DNA from: Acidobacteria bacterium RIFCSPLOWO2_02_FULL_61_28
GTDB lineage: Bacteria > Acidobacteriota > Terriglobia > 2-12-FULL-54-10
Length of the DNA: 50,532 nucleotides
Reading direction: 5' to 3'
Assembly: GCA_001767035.1 (NCBI GenBank)
Contig: MEKR01000053.1
Coordinates: forward strand, 17,474 to 68,005
Position 1 is the stretch's first letter. Every line of letters starts with the position of its first letter. A model generated the notes under the pieces. The model had not been told where the DNA came from and did not search any database. It saw only the letters and a list, made by a program, of their open reading frames with translations. Below, in pieces: positions 34,896-43,542 of this stretch. The position numbers were made by a program, and so were the translations under genes.

Positions 34896-35645
34896 TCACG
34901 GCTGCCGGCGCTTGTTCTTGGCGGCGCGGCGCTGGCGGGCCGTTTCAAAGAGCACAATCCCGGCGGCAACGCTGACGTTGAGGGTTGCGATCTTCCCCTG
35001 CGATGGGATGCGGATCAGAAAGTCGCATTTCTTCTTGAGCAACTCATGCAAGCCCTTCGCTTCGCCGCCCGCAACGAGCGCGCAGCGGCCGCGGTAGTCC
35101 GCCTCGTCGTAGGATTTCTCGCCGCGCTCGTCAAGGCCGTAAATCCAGAACGAGTGTTCCTTCAGCTCCTCGAGCGTGCGGGCCAGGTTGCCGACGCGGA
35201 CGACGGGGAGGTGCGCGACCGCGCCGCTGGCCGCCTGGACCACCGCCGGCGTCAGGCCCGCCGCCCGCCGCTCCGGGAGGACGACGGCGGCCACGCCCGC
35301 CGCGCAAGCCGTGCGGATCAGCGCACCCAGGTTGTGCGTGTCCTGCACGCCGTCGAGCACCAGCAGCAGCGCGTCCTCGGGGGCGGTTTCGAGAACGTCT
35401 TCCAAGTTCGCATAGGTAGCGCCGCCCCCGAAGGCAACGACTCCCAGGTGATGTCCGCCCTTCGCCAGCCGGTCGAACGTGGCAGGCGGCTCGAAGCGCA
35501 CCGGGACCCCGCGCTCGCGGCACAGCCGGGCCAGCTCGAGCAGGCGCGGGTTGCGCGTGCCCTCTTGGATGTGGACGCGCTCCACAGGCTGCCGGCCGCT
35601 CTCAAGCGCCTCCCGTACCGCGTGAATTCCGCAAATGATTTCCAT
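34896..35645 (-). CDS. rlmB: 23S rRNA (guanosine-2'-O)-methyltransferase RlmB
   Basis: A SpoU/TrmH-family (SPOUT) methyltransferase of 249 aa. An N-terminal L30e-like substrate domain (IICGIHAVREALESG) is followed by the knotted SAM-binding domain with motifs LVLDGVQDTHNLGALIRTA, CALVAGGEAKGLH and IPSQGKIATLNVSVAAGIVLFE. It methylates G2251 (E. coli numbering) in the ribosomal P loop. The family also contains tRNA methylases, but the N-terminal domain favours RlmB. Confidence 0.93.
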   Translation of the reverse strand: MEIICGIHAVREALESGRQPVERVHIQEGTRNPRLLELARLCRERGVPVRFEPPATFDRLAKGGHHLGVVAFGGGATYANLEDVLETAPEDALLLVLDGVQDTHNLGALIRTACAAGVAAVVLPERRAAGLTPAVVQAASGAVAHLPVVRVGNLARTLEELKEHSFWIYGLDERGEKSYDEADYRGRCALVAGGEAKGLHELLKKKCDFLIRIPSQGKIATLNVSVAAGIVLFETARQRRAAKNKRRQP

Positions 35646-35737
35646 CGCTGGTCTTCTGCTAGTCTGGGTCAGCCGTCGTCCGGTCCCCTAGCATAGCACC
35701 GGAACAGGCCCGGAGCGGGGCGATTCGATGGTGTCGG

Positions 35738-37177
35738 ATGAACCGTTTGCCGGTTGGCCGCGCGTGCGAGGCCAGCGGCTATAATGGTTTCTTGGGCCGC
35801 TTGCTGGATCTCTCGCGCAAATTCAGGAAGGACCTCTTGGCCACGCTCGAACCGGTCGCGCCAACCCGCACGAACCAACCGCTGCTCGCGCGACTGCGAG
35901 TGATGACGCGCGCGGTGCGGCACCGCAACTTCCGGCTCTTCCTCGCCGGGCAGGGACTGAGCCTGATCGGCACCTGGGTACAGAGCGTGGCGCAGAGCTG
36001 GCTGGTGTACCGTCTCTCGGAATCCCCCGTGATGCTGGGCCTGGTGGCCTTCGCCGGCCAGGTTCCGTATTTGTTCCTGGCGCCCATCGCCGGGGTCGTC
36101 GTCGACCGCGTCAACCGGCGCAAGCTGATCCTCCTGATGCAAGTGTTTGAAATGGCGCAAGCGGCTCTGCTCGCGACGCTGACGCTGACGGGCACGGTCC
36201 AAGTCTGGCACGTTTTCTATCTGGCGCTGGCGCTGGGGCTGGCGGGCGTCTTTGAGATGACGGCGCGGCAAACGTTCCTGGTGGAGATGGTCGGCAAGGA
36301 AGACCTCATGAACGCGATCGCGCTCAACTCGAGCATCTATAACAGCGGGCGCATCCTCGGTCCGGCGGTCGCGGGCGTGCTCGTGGCGGCGATCGGCGAA
36401 GGCTGGTGCTTCGCGGTCAACGCCGCGTCGTTCCTGGCGGTGATCGTCTGCCTGCTGCTGATGCGCCTGCCTGCATCCTCGCCGCGGGAGGAAGAGGTCT
36501 CGCCGCTCGAACACTTCCGCGAAGGGTGGAACTACGTGCGGGGCCACCCTCCGTCGCGCGCTCTCCTACTGCTGCTCGGACTGACGAGCGTGATGAGCTA
36601 TCCGTTCCTGGTCCTGATGCCCGTCTTTGCCGACACCGTCCTGCACGGCGGGCCGCAAGCCCTGGGGCTGCTCATGAGCGCGACCGGGGTCGGCGCGATC
36701 CTAGGGTCCCTTTACATGGCGATGCGCACCGGCCTGCGGGGCCTCAGCCGCACCATTACCGCCGCGACCGTGACCTACAGCGTGGCGCTCGCGCTCTTCG
36801 CGCTCTCGCGCAACCTGCACCTCTCCATGCTCCTGCTGCTCCCCGTCGGGTTCGGGATGATGGTCGCCATCGCCGCCACGAACACCGCCCTCCAGAGCAT
36901 TGTTCCGGACGCTCTGCGGGGCCGCATGCTCGGGTTCTACGGCATGATGTTTGTCGGAATGACGCCGATCGGGAGCCTGCTCGGCGGATGGTTCGGCGGG
37001 CTGATTGGCGCGCCCTGGACGGTGATCGGTGGAGCGGTCATCTGCATCGCCGGCGCCCTGATCTTCAACCACAAGCGCCTCGTGGTTCGCGCGGCCTTGC
37101 TCCAAGTCATGGAACAGCAGGCCCAAGGCTTCCCCGTACCCGTGCCCGTTACCCGCAGCACCGAGGACGGCCAGTAA
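35738..37177 (+). CDS. MFS exporter (MFS_3/EntS-like)
   Basis: About 479 residues with some 12 hydrophobic segments starting near residue 65. FRLFLAGQGLSLIGTWVQSV and PIAGVVVDRVNRRKLILLMQ (loop 2-3 motif) place it in the PF05977 group, which includes enterobactin exporter EntS. GQVPYLFLAPI and MTARQTFLVEMV are typical. The substrate is not evident from its neighbours. The first ATG at 35738 gives a 55-residue hydrophilic leader; an internal ATG at 35903 (MTRAVRHRNF) is the start more like the family. Confidence 0.88.
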   Translation: MNRLPVGRACEASGYNGFLGRLLDLSRKFRKDLLATLEPVAPTRTNQPLLARLRVMTRAVRHRNFRLFLAGQGLSLIGTWVQSVAQSWLVYRLSESPVMLGLVAFAGQVPYLFLAPIAGVVVDRVNRRKLILLMQVFEMAQAALLATLTLTGTVQVWHVFYLALALGLAGVFEMTARQTFLVEMVGKEDLMNAIALNSSIYNSGRILGPAVAGVLVAAIGEGWCFAVNAASFLAVIVCLLLMRLPASSPREEEVSPLEHFREGWNYVRGHPPSRALLLLLGLTSVMSYPFLVLMPVFADTVLHGGPQALGLLMSATGVGAILGSLYMAMRTGLRGLSRTITAATVTYSVALALFALSRNLHLSMLLLLPVGFGMMVAIAATNTALQSIVPDALRGRMLGFYGMMFVGMTPIGSLLGGWFGGLIGAPWTVIGGAVICIAGALIFNHKRLVVRAALLQVMEQQAQGFPVPVPVTRSTEDGQ

Positions 37178-37231
37178 GGCGCGGACGGTGGCGTTCTTTT
37201 TGCCATTCCATTTCTGATCTCGACGGTCCCC

Positions 37232-37261
37232 TTGACAGGGCCGGCCTGGGGCGGGTACGGT
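37232..37261 (+). promoter_or_regulatory. Promoter of the toxin-antitoxin pair
   Basis: TTGACA (37232-37237), 18-nt spacer, TACGGT (37256-37261). The -35 is perfect and the -10 weaker. It lies immediately before the palindromic operator. Confidence 0.55.
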
Positions 37262-37270
37262 AGAGATGAA

Positions 37271-37293
37271 GTTCAACAGTTGAACTGTTGAAC
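37271..37293. promoter_or_regulatory. 23-bp perfect palindrome, likely operator
   Basis: Two arms of 11 bp (GTTCAACAGTT and its complement AACTGTTGAAC) around one central base, starting 9 nt after the -10 box and 29 nt before the antitoxin ATG. This is where an AbrB-type antitoxin alone or with toxin would bind to repress its own operon. It is built of nested TTCAAC/GTTGAA half-sites. Confidence 0.7.
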
Positions 37294-37322
37294 AATTCCT
37301 TTCAAAGTCAGGTGAGACGCAA

Positions 37323-37580
37323 ATGCCTTTCGTTACAGTCAAGAAGAAATATCAGGTGGTGATCCCCGTGGCGGTGCGGAGAAAACTGAGAATTGAAGTT
37401 GGGGACTTACTCGAAGCCAAAGCCGCACGGGGGAAAGTGACCTTCGTTGCGAAATCGGCGATTGACCGAGAGCTTGCAGAGGGACTCGACGATATTAAGC
37501 ACGGCCGCTTCATCGGACCCTTTGACAACGTCGCGGATGCGCTAAAAGCGCTCCGGGAGAAAACCAAGAAACGAAAATGA
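37323..37580 (+). CDS. AbrB/MazE-type antitoxin
   Basis: 85 residues. VTVKKKYQVVIPVAVRRKLRI then EVGDLLEAKAARGKVTF is the swapped-hairpin AbrB DNA-binding domain; the charged C-terminal half (ELAEGLDDIKHGRFIGPFDN) would wrap the toxin. AGGTGA precedes the ATG. It overlaps the toxin gene by 4 nt (ATGA 37577-37580). Confidence 0.88.
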   Translation: MPFVTVKKKYQVVIPVAVRRKLRIEVGDLLEAKAARGKVTFVAKSAIDRELAEGLDDIKHGRFIGPFDNVADALKALREKTKKRK

Positions 37581-37822
37581 GGGTTCTCTTTTCAGACCTC
37601 TTCACGCGCAACTTTCGCGGCGCCCCGGAACAGGTTCAAAAGACGTTCGGGAAACAACTTGGAAATCTGTTGAGGGATTTCCGACACCCCACACTTCATA
37701 CCAAGAAGTATGACGAAGCCAAGAATCTCTGGCAGGCCAGGGTAGACCAAAATTGGCGGTTCTACTTCACCATTGAGGGAGACATCTTCCACATGATTGA
37801 CATCAAGCCGCACCCGAAGTAG
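37577..37822 (+). CDS. RelE/ParE-superfamily toxin
   Basis: 81 residues: FSDLFTRNFRGAPEQVQKTF, a helical hairpin, then LHTKKYDEAKNLWQARVDQNWRFYFTIEGDIFHMIDIKPH, the beta-sheet with WQARVDQNWRFYF typical of RelE/YafQ-like mRNA interferases. Basic and aromatic residues in the sheet could form the active site. Its last 20 nt overlap the convergent pyrE end. Confidence 0.85.
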   Translation: MRVLFSDLFTRNFRGAPEQVQKTFGKQLGNLLRDFRHPTLHTKKYDEAKNLWQARVDQNWRFYFTIEGDIFHMIDIKPHPK

Positions 37823-38414
37823 CCTTTGTCTCGGGGGCGGCGAGAAGCTCCCGGGCGGTGAAGAGCGGATAGAACGGGCAGTGCTTTTCGATGGCTTCCC
37901 GGCCACCTTCTTCGCGGTCCACCAGGCAAATCGCCGCGATCACGCGGTAGCCGGCGCGCTGGGCCTGCTCGATGGCTTTGAGCGTCGAGCCGCCCGTGGT
38001 GCAAACGTCGTCCACGATCACCACCGGATCGCCCGGCGCGCCTTGCCAGCCTTCGATGTATTGCTGCGTGCCGTGCTTCTTCGGCTCTTTTCGCACCAGG
38101 AATCCCGAGACGGGCGGGCCGACCTGCCCTCCGACGCCTTGGTTGAGGAGGGCTTGCTGGTGGCTTAATGCTGCGACGACGGCCACGATGGGATCAGCAC
38201 CCATGGTCAGCCCACCGATGGCTTTGGGATACGGCTGGAGGGTCTTCAAGACCTCCAGTACCGCCATGCCTGTGCAAAGCGCGCCTTCCGAATCGAGCGT
38301 CGTCAGCCGGGCGTCCAGGTAGTAATTGCTTGTCTTGCCGGAGGAGAGAACGAAGCTTCCTCGCTTGACGGATTTCTCACACAGGACTTGCTTCAACCGC
38401 TCTCGGAATTGCAT
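37803..38414 (-). CDS. pyrE: Orotate phosphoribosyltransferase PyrE
   Basis: Joins orotate to PRPP in the fifth step of UMP synthesis. 203 aa with the N-terminal FVLSSGKTSNYYLDARL substrate region and the PRPP loop VVIVDDVCTTGGST. FLVRKEPKKHGTQQYIEG is the flexible catalytic loop (RKE-K-HG). The partner decarboxylase pyrF is at 46839. Confidence 0.95.
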   Translation of the reverse strand: MQFRERLKQVLCEKSVKRGSFVLSSGKTSNYYLDARLTTLDSEGALCTGMAVLEVLKTLQPYPKAIGGLTMGADPIVAVVAALSHQQALLNQGVGGQVGPPVSGFLVRKEPKKHGTQQYIEGWQGAPGDPVVIVDDVCTTGGSTLKAIEQAQRAGYRVIAAICLVDREEGGREAIEKHCPFYPLFTARELLAAPETKATSGAA

Positions 38415-38435
38415 AGTAGGACTATCGGCAGACCT

Positions 38436-38464
38436 GACCGCTCCCTCACGGTCGCGGCTCTGAT
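38436..38464. repeat. 29-bp GACCGCTC dispersed repeat, copy 2
   Basis: GACCGCTCCCTCACGGTCGC followed by GGCTCTGAT. Lies between pyrE and the end of glmS. Confidence 0.65.
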
Positions 38465-38467
38465 CGG

Positions 38468-40342
38468 CTATTCTACCGTCACGCTTTTCGCCAAATTGCG
38501 TGGCTGGTCCACGTCGCAGCCGCGGCGGACGGCGATGTGGTAGGCGAGCAGTTGCAAGGGCACGATTTCCAGAACCGGCGAGAGCAGCTCGCCGATGGCC
38601 GGGATCTCGATCACGTGGTCGGCCGACTCGCGCGCGTCGCGGTCGCCTTCGGTCACCAGCGCGATCACGACTCCCGAGCGCGCCTTGACTTCCTTGATGT
38701 TCGACAGGACTTTCTCATAGCCAAGCCGGCTCGTCTCGCTGCTCGGGTCGCTCGTGGCGATCACCACCACGGGCATGTCCTCGTCAATGAGCGCGATCGG
38801 GCCATGCTTCATCTCTCCCGCCGGATAGCCTTCACCATGGATGTAGGAAAGCTCCTTCAATTTGAGCGCGCCTTCGAGCGCAATGGGGTAATGAATGCCG
38901 CGCCCCAGATAGAGGAAGTTCCGGCTGCGGAAGAACTTGCGCGCCAATTTTTCGATCTCCGCATTGCGACTCAGCACGGCCTCGATCCTGCCGGGCAGCC
39001 GCGCCAATTCCTGCACGAGGCTCAAGGATTCTTCCGGGGAAACCCGCCCGCGAACCTGCGCCAAGTGGAGCGCCAGCAGAAACAGTGCGGTCATTTGCGA
39101 GGTGAACGCCTTGGTGCTGGCCACGCCGATCTCCGGCCCGGCGTGCGTGTAAAGCGTCCCGGTGGCTTCGCGCGTCACCATGCTCCCGACCACGTTGCAG
39201 ATGGCCAGGGTTTTCGATCCTTTTAGCTTGCTCTCCCGCTGCGCCGCGAGCGTGTCGGCGGTTTCGCCGGACTGCGTGATGACGACCGTGAGCGATTCGG
39301 GCCCCACGATCGGGTCGCGGTAACGGAACTCGGAGCCGTAATCCACCTCCACCGGAATGCGCGCCAGCCGCTCGAGCAGAAACTTCCCCACCAGTCCCGC
39401 GTAGTAGGAGGTTCCCATGGCAACGATCTTGATTTGTTGGAAGCCGCGGAAGTCCTCCTCGGTGAAGTCCCAATCGTCGAGCACAACCCGACCCGTCTCC
39501 AGGCTCACCCGGCCGAGCGTGGTGTCCCGGAGGGCCTGGGGCTGCTCGTAGATTTCCTTCAGCATGAAGTGCTTGTAGCCGCCCTTCTGGGCCTGGATGG
39601 GGTCCCAGGTGACGCGTTGGACCTCGCGGCGGATTTCGCGGCCGTCAAAGTCCAGGAACCGCGCCCCGGCCGGCGTCAGGACCGCCATGTCGCCGTCGGC
39701 CAGAAACACCATGTCGCGGGTGTGAAACAGAATCGCGGGGATGTCGGAGGCGACGAAAAATTCCTTCTCCCCCAGGCCGATCACCGCCGGCGGCCCGTTG
39801 CGCGCGGCGACGATCTTGTTCGGGTCTTTCGAGGAAATGACGGCCACCGCGAAAACCCCCTTCACCTGTTGGAGGGCCCTGCGCACCGCTTCCTCGAGGG
39901 ACGGGACTTTGCCCGGCCCGTTCGCGGCCAGCTCTTTCTCAACCAGGTGGGCGATGATCTCCGTGTCGGTTTCCGTGACGAAGCGGTGGCCCTCTGCGGC
40001 AAGAGCGCGCTTCAACGTCAGGTAATTCTCGACGATTCCGTTGTGCACCACGACGACTTCACCCTTGCAGTCGCGGTGCGGATGAGCGTTCTCCTCCGTG
40101 GGACGGCCGTGCGTGGCCCAGCGCGTGTGCCCGATGCCGTACGTCCCATTCAGCGGGCTTTCGCGGACGACCTGCTCGAGGTTGCGCAGCTTTCCGGAGG
40201 CGCGCCGTAGCTCGATCCGGCCGCTGCCGTCGCCCACCGCGATCCCGGCCGAGTCATATCCGCGGTATTCCAGCCGCTGCAATCCTTCCAGAATCAGCGG
40301 TACCACCGGCTTGTCTCCGACGTATCCGACAATCCCGCACAT
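38468..40342 (-). CDS. glmS: Glutamine--fructose-6-phosphate aminotransferase GlmS
   Basis: Makes glucosamine-6-phosphate for cell-wall synthesis. 624 aa: N-terminal Ntn glutaminase with catalytic Cys2 (MCGIVGYVG), [19 protein letters not shown] and NGIVENY, then two SIS domains with [34 protein letters not shown] and the C-terminal [12 protein letters not shown] that closes the active site. No glmS-type ribozyme is recognisable upstream. Confidence 0.97.
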   Translation of the reverse strand: MCGIVGYVGDKPVVPLILEGLQRLEYRGYDSAGIAVGDGSGRIELRRASGKLRNLEQVVRESPLNGTYGIGHTRWATHGRPTEENAHPHRDCKGEVVVVHNGIVENYLTLKRALAAEGHRFVTETDTEIIAHLVEKELAANGPGKVPSLEEAVRRALQQVKGVFAVAVISSKDPNKIVAARNGPPAVIGLGEKEFFVASDIPAILFHTRDMVFLADGDMAVLTPAGARFLDFDGREIRREVQRVTWDPIQAQKGGYKHFMLKEIYEQPQALRDTTLGRVSLETGRVVLDDWDFTEEDFRGFQQIKIVAMGTSYYAGLVGKFLLERLARIPVEVDYGSEFRYRDPIVGPESLTVVITQSGETADTLAAQRESKLKGSKTLAICNVVGSMVTREATGTLYTHAGPEIGVASTKAFTSQMTALFLLALHLAQVRGRVSPEESLSLVQELARLPGRIEAVLSRNAEIEKLARKFFRSRNFLYLGRGIHYPIALEGALKLKELSYIHGEGYPAGEMKHGPIALIDEDMPVVVIATSDPSSETSRLGYEKVLSNIKEVKARSGVVIALVTEGDRDARESADHVIEIPAIGELLSPVLEIVPLQLLAYHIAVRRGCDVDQPRNLAKSVTVE

Positions 40343-40410
40343 TTTCGTTTGATCTCCCCAGCCCCGTCCCGACCGCTTGCGATATACGGACTACTCGCTC
40401 TGTCATTAGC

Positions 40411-40438
40411 GACCGCTCGCTTACGGTCGCGGCTCTGA
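40411..40438. repeat. 29-bp GACCGCTC dispersed repeat, copy 3
   Basis: GACCGCTCGCTTACGGTCGC followed by GGCTCTGA, touching the purS stop codon. Differs from copy 2 at two positions. Confidence 0.65.
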
Positions 40439-40684
40439 TTATTCTTCCAGTTGAAAGCTGAACTCTTCGATTACCGGGTTGGTGAGGACCTCGCGCGCAA
40501 TGCGCTCCACTTCCGCGCGCGCCTGGTCCCGGGTCAGCCCGGAGGCGAGACGAATTTCAAAATGTTTCCCCTGCCGAACCGCTTCCACGCTTTCAAAGCC
40601 CAAGCCGCGGAGCGCCGACCGGATCGTCTCCCCTTGCGGATCGAGCACCGTCTTCTTGAGACTGACGTAAACGTTGGCTTTCAT
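40439..40684 (-). CDS. purS: FGAM synthase subunit PurS
   Basis: 81 residues: MKANVYVSLKKTVLDPQGET, then ALRGLGFESVEAVRQGKHFE and EEFSFQLEE, the full PurS fold that bridges PurQ and small PurL. ATG 40682-40684 gives the normal length; the frame stays open for 46 further codons upstream but without conservation-like features. It is placed next to glmS rather than in front of purQ. Confidence 0.93.
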   Translation of the reverse strand: MKANVYVSLKKTVLDPQGETIRSALRGLGFESVEAVRQGKHFEIRLASGLTRDQARAEVERIAREVLTNPVIEEFSFQLEE

Positions 40685-40907
40685 CTGATGGAGTACGGGC
40701 AGCACGCCCTCTCCATCATAGCAAACACGCTCCGGGAATTCCTCTATTTCGAGCACCCGGTAACTTATCGGCAGGAGGTTGGAAACCATGAGCCTCCCCG
40801 CAAGCGCCCGCATGGCCCACACGGAAAGGCTGGCGGAAGGGCCGTCGCGCTTGCCGCTATGCTAGAATCGCCCCCAGGCGCTGTGCTACCATGCGCTGTG
40901 TCAGACG

Positions 40908-41843
40908 ATGCTTCCGTTCAAGCTCATCTACTCGGACAAGTACGATCTCCATCTGGGCGACCACGTTTTCCCTTCGTCGAAGTACCGGCTCATCCACGAA
41001 AGGCTGCTCGAATCGCAACTGGCGAGCGTGACGGACTTCCTCGAACCGCCGCCCGCCGAGGATACCGACGTCCTGCTCGTCCACACGGCGGACTGGGTGC
41101 GGAAGCTCAAAACGGGGACGCTCGACCTTCATGACCTCCACCGCATGGAGATCCCCTACTCACCGGAACTGGTGCGGGCGGTGTGGCTCTGCGCCGGAGG
41201 CTCGATTCTGGCGGGGCGGCGCGCCCTCGCTGACGGCGTCGCGTTCAACATGGGCGGCGGCTTCCACCACGCTTTCCCGGGCCATGGTGAAGGTTTTTGC
41301 GTGATCCACGACGTGGCCATCGCCATCCGGAAGCTGCAAACCGAAGGCTCAATCCAGCGCGCGCTGACCGTGGACCTCGACGTCCATCACGGCAACGGCA
41401 CCTCGTTCATCTTTGCGCGCGACAACTCGGTCTTCACGTTCTCGATGCACCAGGAGCACAACTATCCGCTCGAAAAACCGCCGAGCGACCTCGACATCCA
41501 CCTGCCCGACAGCTGCGAGGATGAGCAGTACCTGCACCTGTTGCGCGAGAACCTGCACCACGCGCTCTCGGTCTTCCACCCGGATTTGATCTTCTACCTC
41601 GCCGGCGCTGACCCCTACCGCGAAGACCAGTTGGGCGGGCTGGCGCTGACCAAAGCAGGCTTGCAGGAACGCGACCGGATCGTCTTTGCGATGGCGCGGG
41701 AACGCAACGTGCCGGTGGCCGTGACCTTCGCCGGAGGCTACGCCCACCGCCTGGAAGACACCATCGCCATCCACGTGGGGACGGTGAGGGCGGCGATGGA
41801 GGTGGTGGCGTCTATGCCGGCTGCCAAAGGAAATTCTGCTTAA
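40908..41843 (+). CDS. Histone-deacetylase-family zinc hydrolase
   Basis: 311 residues of arginase/deacetylase fold. Active-site blocks: GGGFHHAFPGHGEGFCVIHD (tandem His), VDLDVHHGNGT (zinc Asp and His), LAGADPYREDQLGGL (third zinc ligand) and TFAGGYAHR (Tyr). All catalytic residues of class I/IV deacetylases are present. Bacterial members act on acetyl-lysine, acetylpolyamines or acetoin-linked targets; which applies here is not clear. It could in principle oppose the GNAT-bearing protein at 24781-27462, but that is speculation. Starts 223 nt from purS, divergently. Confidence 0.92.
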   Translation: MLPFKLIYSDKYDLHLGDHVFPSSKYRLIHERLLESQLASVTDFLEPPPAEDTDVLLVHTADWVRKLKTGTLDLHDLHRMEIPYSPELVRAVWLCAGGSILAGRRALADGVAFNMGGGFHHAFPGHGEGFCVIHDVAIAIRKLQTEGSIQRALTVDLDVHHGNGTSFIFARDNSVFTFSMHQEHNYPLEKPPSDLDIHLPDSCEDEQYLHLLRENLHHALSVFHPDLIFYLAGADPYREDQLGGLALTKAGLQERDRIVFAMARERNVPVAVTFAGGYAHRLEDTIAIHVGTVRAAMEVVASMPAAKGNSA

Positions 41844-42661
41844 AGCACTTCATTCAGCGATCCGGTGCGGTAGCCTTCGAGGTCGAGCGTGACGTACTTG
41901 TAGCCGAGCTTTTTGAAGATTTCGGTGAACTTTTGCGCCATCTGCGGATCGAGAGCCTTGGGCAACTCTTCGGGCGCGATCTCGATGCGGACTAGCTCGC
42001 CGTGATGCCGCACGCGAAACTGGCGGAAGCCGAGCTGCCGGAGCGCGTCTTCGCCGTCTTCGACTTTTTTCAAATTCTGGATCGTCACGGGAGTTCCATA
42101 GGGGATGCGCGAAGAAAGGCACGCCGATGCCGGGCGGTCCCAGACGGGCAGTCCGGCCTGCCGGGCCAGCTCGCGGATTTCGGCTTTGTTGAGACCGGCT
42201 TCGAGCAGCGGGCTGCGCACGCCGTACTGAGCCGCGGCGCGATGGCCGGGGCGGAAGTCGCGCGTGTCATCGGCATTCACTCCATAGATGATCGAAGCAA
42301 GCCCGCGTTCGCGGGCGATCTCAGCGAGCTTGCCGAATAATTCATCCTTGCAGTGAAAGCAGCGATCCGGGGCGTTCTCCGTGTAATCCGAATTGTCGAA
42401 CTCGTCGGTGCGGATGACTTCCAGAGGGATGCCGTAATCCCGGGCGAACTGAATGGCGTCGCGCTTCTGGAACGCCGCCAAGCTCGGCGAATCGGCGAGC
42501 ACGGCAAGCATCTGGTCGCCCAAGACCTGGCGCGCCGCCCATGATAGGTAGCCTGAATCCACGCCACCCGAGTAGGCCACCAAGGCAGAACCGAGTCCGC
42601 AAAGCTTCTCCGACAAGACACCGGCTTTCTGATCAAGGGCATCTGTGGTCGCCCGAATCAT
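41840..42661 (-). CDS. larE: LarE-type ATP-dependent sacrificial sulfur transferase
   Basis: 273 residues of PP-loop ATPase. SGGVDS at 31-36 binds ATP; Cys181 in PASACLSSRIPYG matches the Cys whose sulfur LarE gives up when making the nickel-pincer cofactor of lactate racemase. RCFHCKDELF adds two more cysteines (101, 104). No larA, larB or larC is in view, so the target cofactor here is uncertain. ATG 42659-42661 overlaps the upstream gene by ATGA. Confidence 0.88.
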   Translation of the reverse strand: MIRATTDALDQKAGVLSEKLCGLGSALVAYSGGVDSGYLSWAARQVLGDQMLAVLADSPSLAAFQKRDAIQFARDYGIPLEVIRTDEFDNSDYTENAPDRCFHCKDELFGKLAEIARERGLASIIYGVNADDTRDFRPGHRAAAQYGVRSPLLEAGLNKAEIRELARQAGLPVWDRPASACLSSRIPYGTPVTIQNLKKVEDGEDALRQLGFRQFRVRHHGELVRIEIAPEELPKALDPQMAQKFTEIFKKLGYKYVTLDLEGYRTGSLNEVL

Positions 42662-43158
42662 TTTCCCCCTTGGGCAGCCAATGACTGTTCCTGGACCTTC
42701 CTGCGAAACTCCAGGGGCGCCGCAATCCGTTTGAACGGCTCCCGGGAGCCTCCGGTGCCGGTTACGGTAATGGTTCCGTATCCGAAGACGCGGGCGAGGA
42801 TGCTTTGCTCCACTTCGATTCCTTCCACCTTCGACAGCAGGGTTTCGAGCGACCGCCGGCGCAGCCATCCCACTTTTACGATCACGCGGCGGTTGGTGAC
42901 TCCGAATTCGGAGGTGATGGAATCAATCAGCGCCGGAACCAACGCCCACACGGCTGCGAGGCCTGCAACGCCTGCGAACACATCGAGCGCCCAGGCAACC
43001 CTCTCGTCTTGCTGGGCGGAGGGGAGAACGAATGCTGCGATGAGCAGCGCCACGCCGAGCAGGCAGTAAACGAGCGCGGGCAGAAAGATGATCCAATGCC
43101 GCTTGGTCGTGTAGGTGACCTGCTCGCCCTCCATCAGGTTCTTGTGGATGTAGGACAC
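42658..43158 (-). CDS. PH-domain (bPH2/YdbS-like) membrane protein
   Basis: 166 residues, GTG start. Two membrane segments (IIFLPALVYCLLGVALLIAA and a second around residues 55-80) come before a bacterial PH domain with EFGVTNRRVIVKVGWLRRRS, ETLLSKVEGIEVEQSILAR and GYGTITVTGTGGSREPF. The function of such proteins is mostly unknown. It is coupled to larE by a 4-nt overlap. Confidence 0.87.
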   Translation of the reverse strand: MSYIHKNLMEGEQVTYTTKRHWIIFLPALVYCLLGVALLIAAFVLPSAQQDERVAWALDVFAGVAGLAAVWALVPALIDSITSEFGVTNRRVIVKVGWLRRRSLETLLSKVEGIEVEQSILARVFGYGTITVTGTGGSREPFKRIAAPLEFRRKVQEQSLAAQGGK

Positions 43159-43203
43159 TATATATTCCCTGTCCCGCCTAGTAGCTCTCGTCGGCGAGCA
43201 GGT

Positions 43204-43440
43204 TCATTTGGATTCGGTCGTGACGGGATAGAGTACATCCGCCCGAAGCGCTTCGGCGGCAAAAGCCAGCGCCGCGGAAACTCCCTCTCGCGTCAGGCGA
43301 GGATGCGCTTCGAGAATTTGTTCGATGGTTTCGCCGGCGGCCAGCTTCTCCAGGATCAACTCAACCGTAACGCGGGTGCCGGAGACGACCGGTTTGCCCA
43401 TCAGGATGGCAGGATCGGACACGATCATGGTTTGCTTCAT
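43204..43440 (-). CDS. Orphan DUF433 antitoxin
   Basis: 78 residues with GKPVVSGTRVTVELILEKLA and the repeat-like EAHPRLTREGVSAALAFAAE, a normal DUF433 protein. The PIN-like toxin that usually follows is absent: the next gene downstream is the PH-domain protein. It may be a solitary regulator or a decayed pair. Confidence 0.82.
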   Translation of the reverse strand: MKQTMIVSDPAILMGKPVVSGTRVTVELILEKLAAGETIEQILEAHPRLTREGVSAALAFAAEALRADVLYPVTTESK

Positions 43441-43542
43441 GCCTCAACTCCCACGGCCAGTATACGCAGACCACCCTGCGCACGCAACGACGCCGCACCC
43501 GCCTAGGCTAAATAGGCCGAATCAAGCCGCTGCCGCAAAGCC

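Noticed and set aside
40343-40438. glmS ribozyme in the glmS leader
   Set aside because: The leader is short and shows no ribozyme core; it holds only a dispersed repeat.
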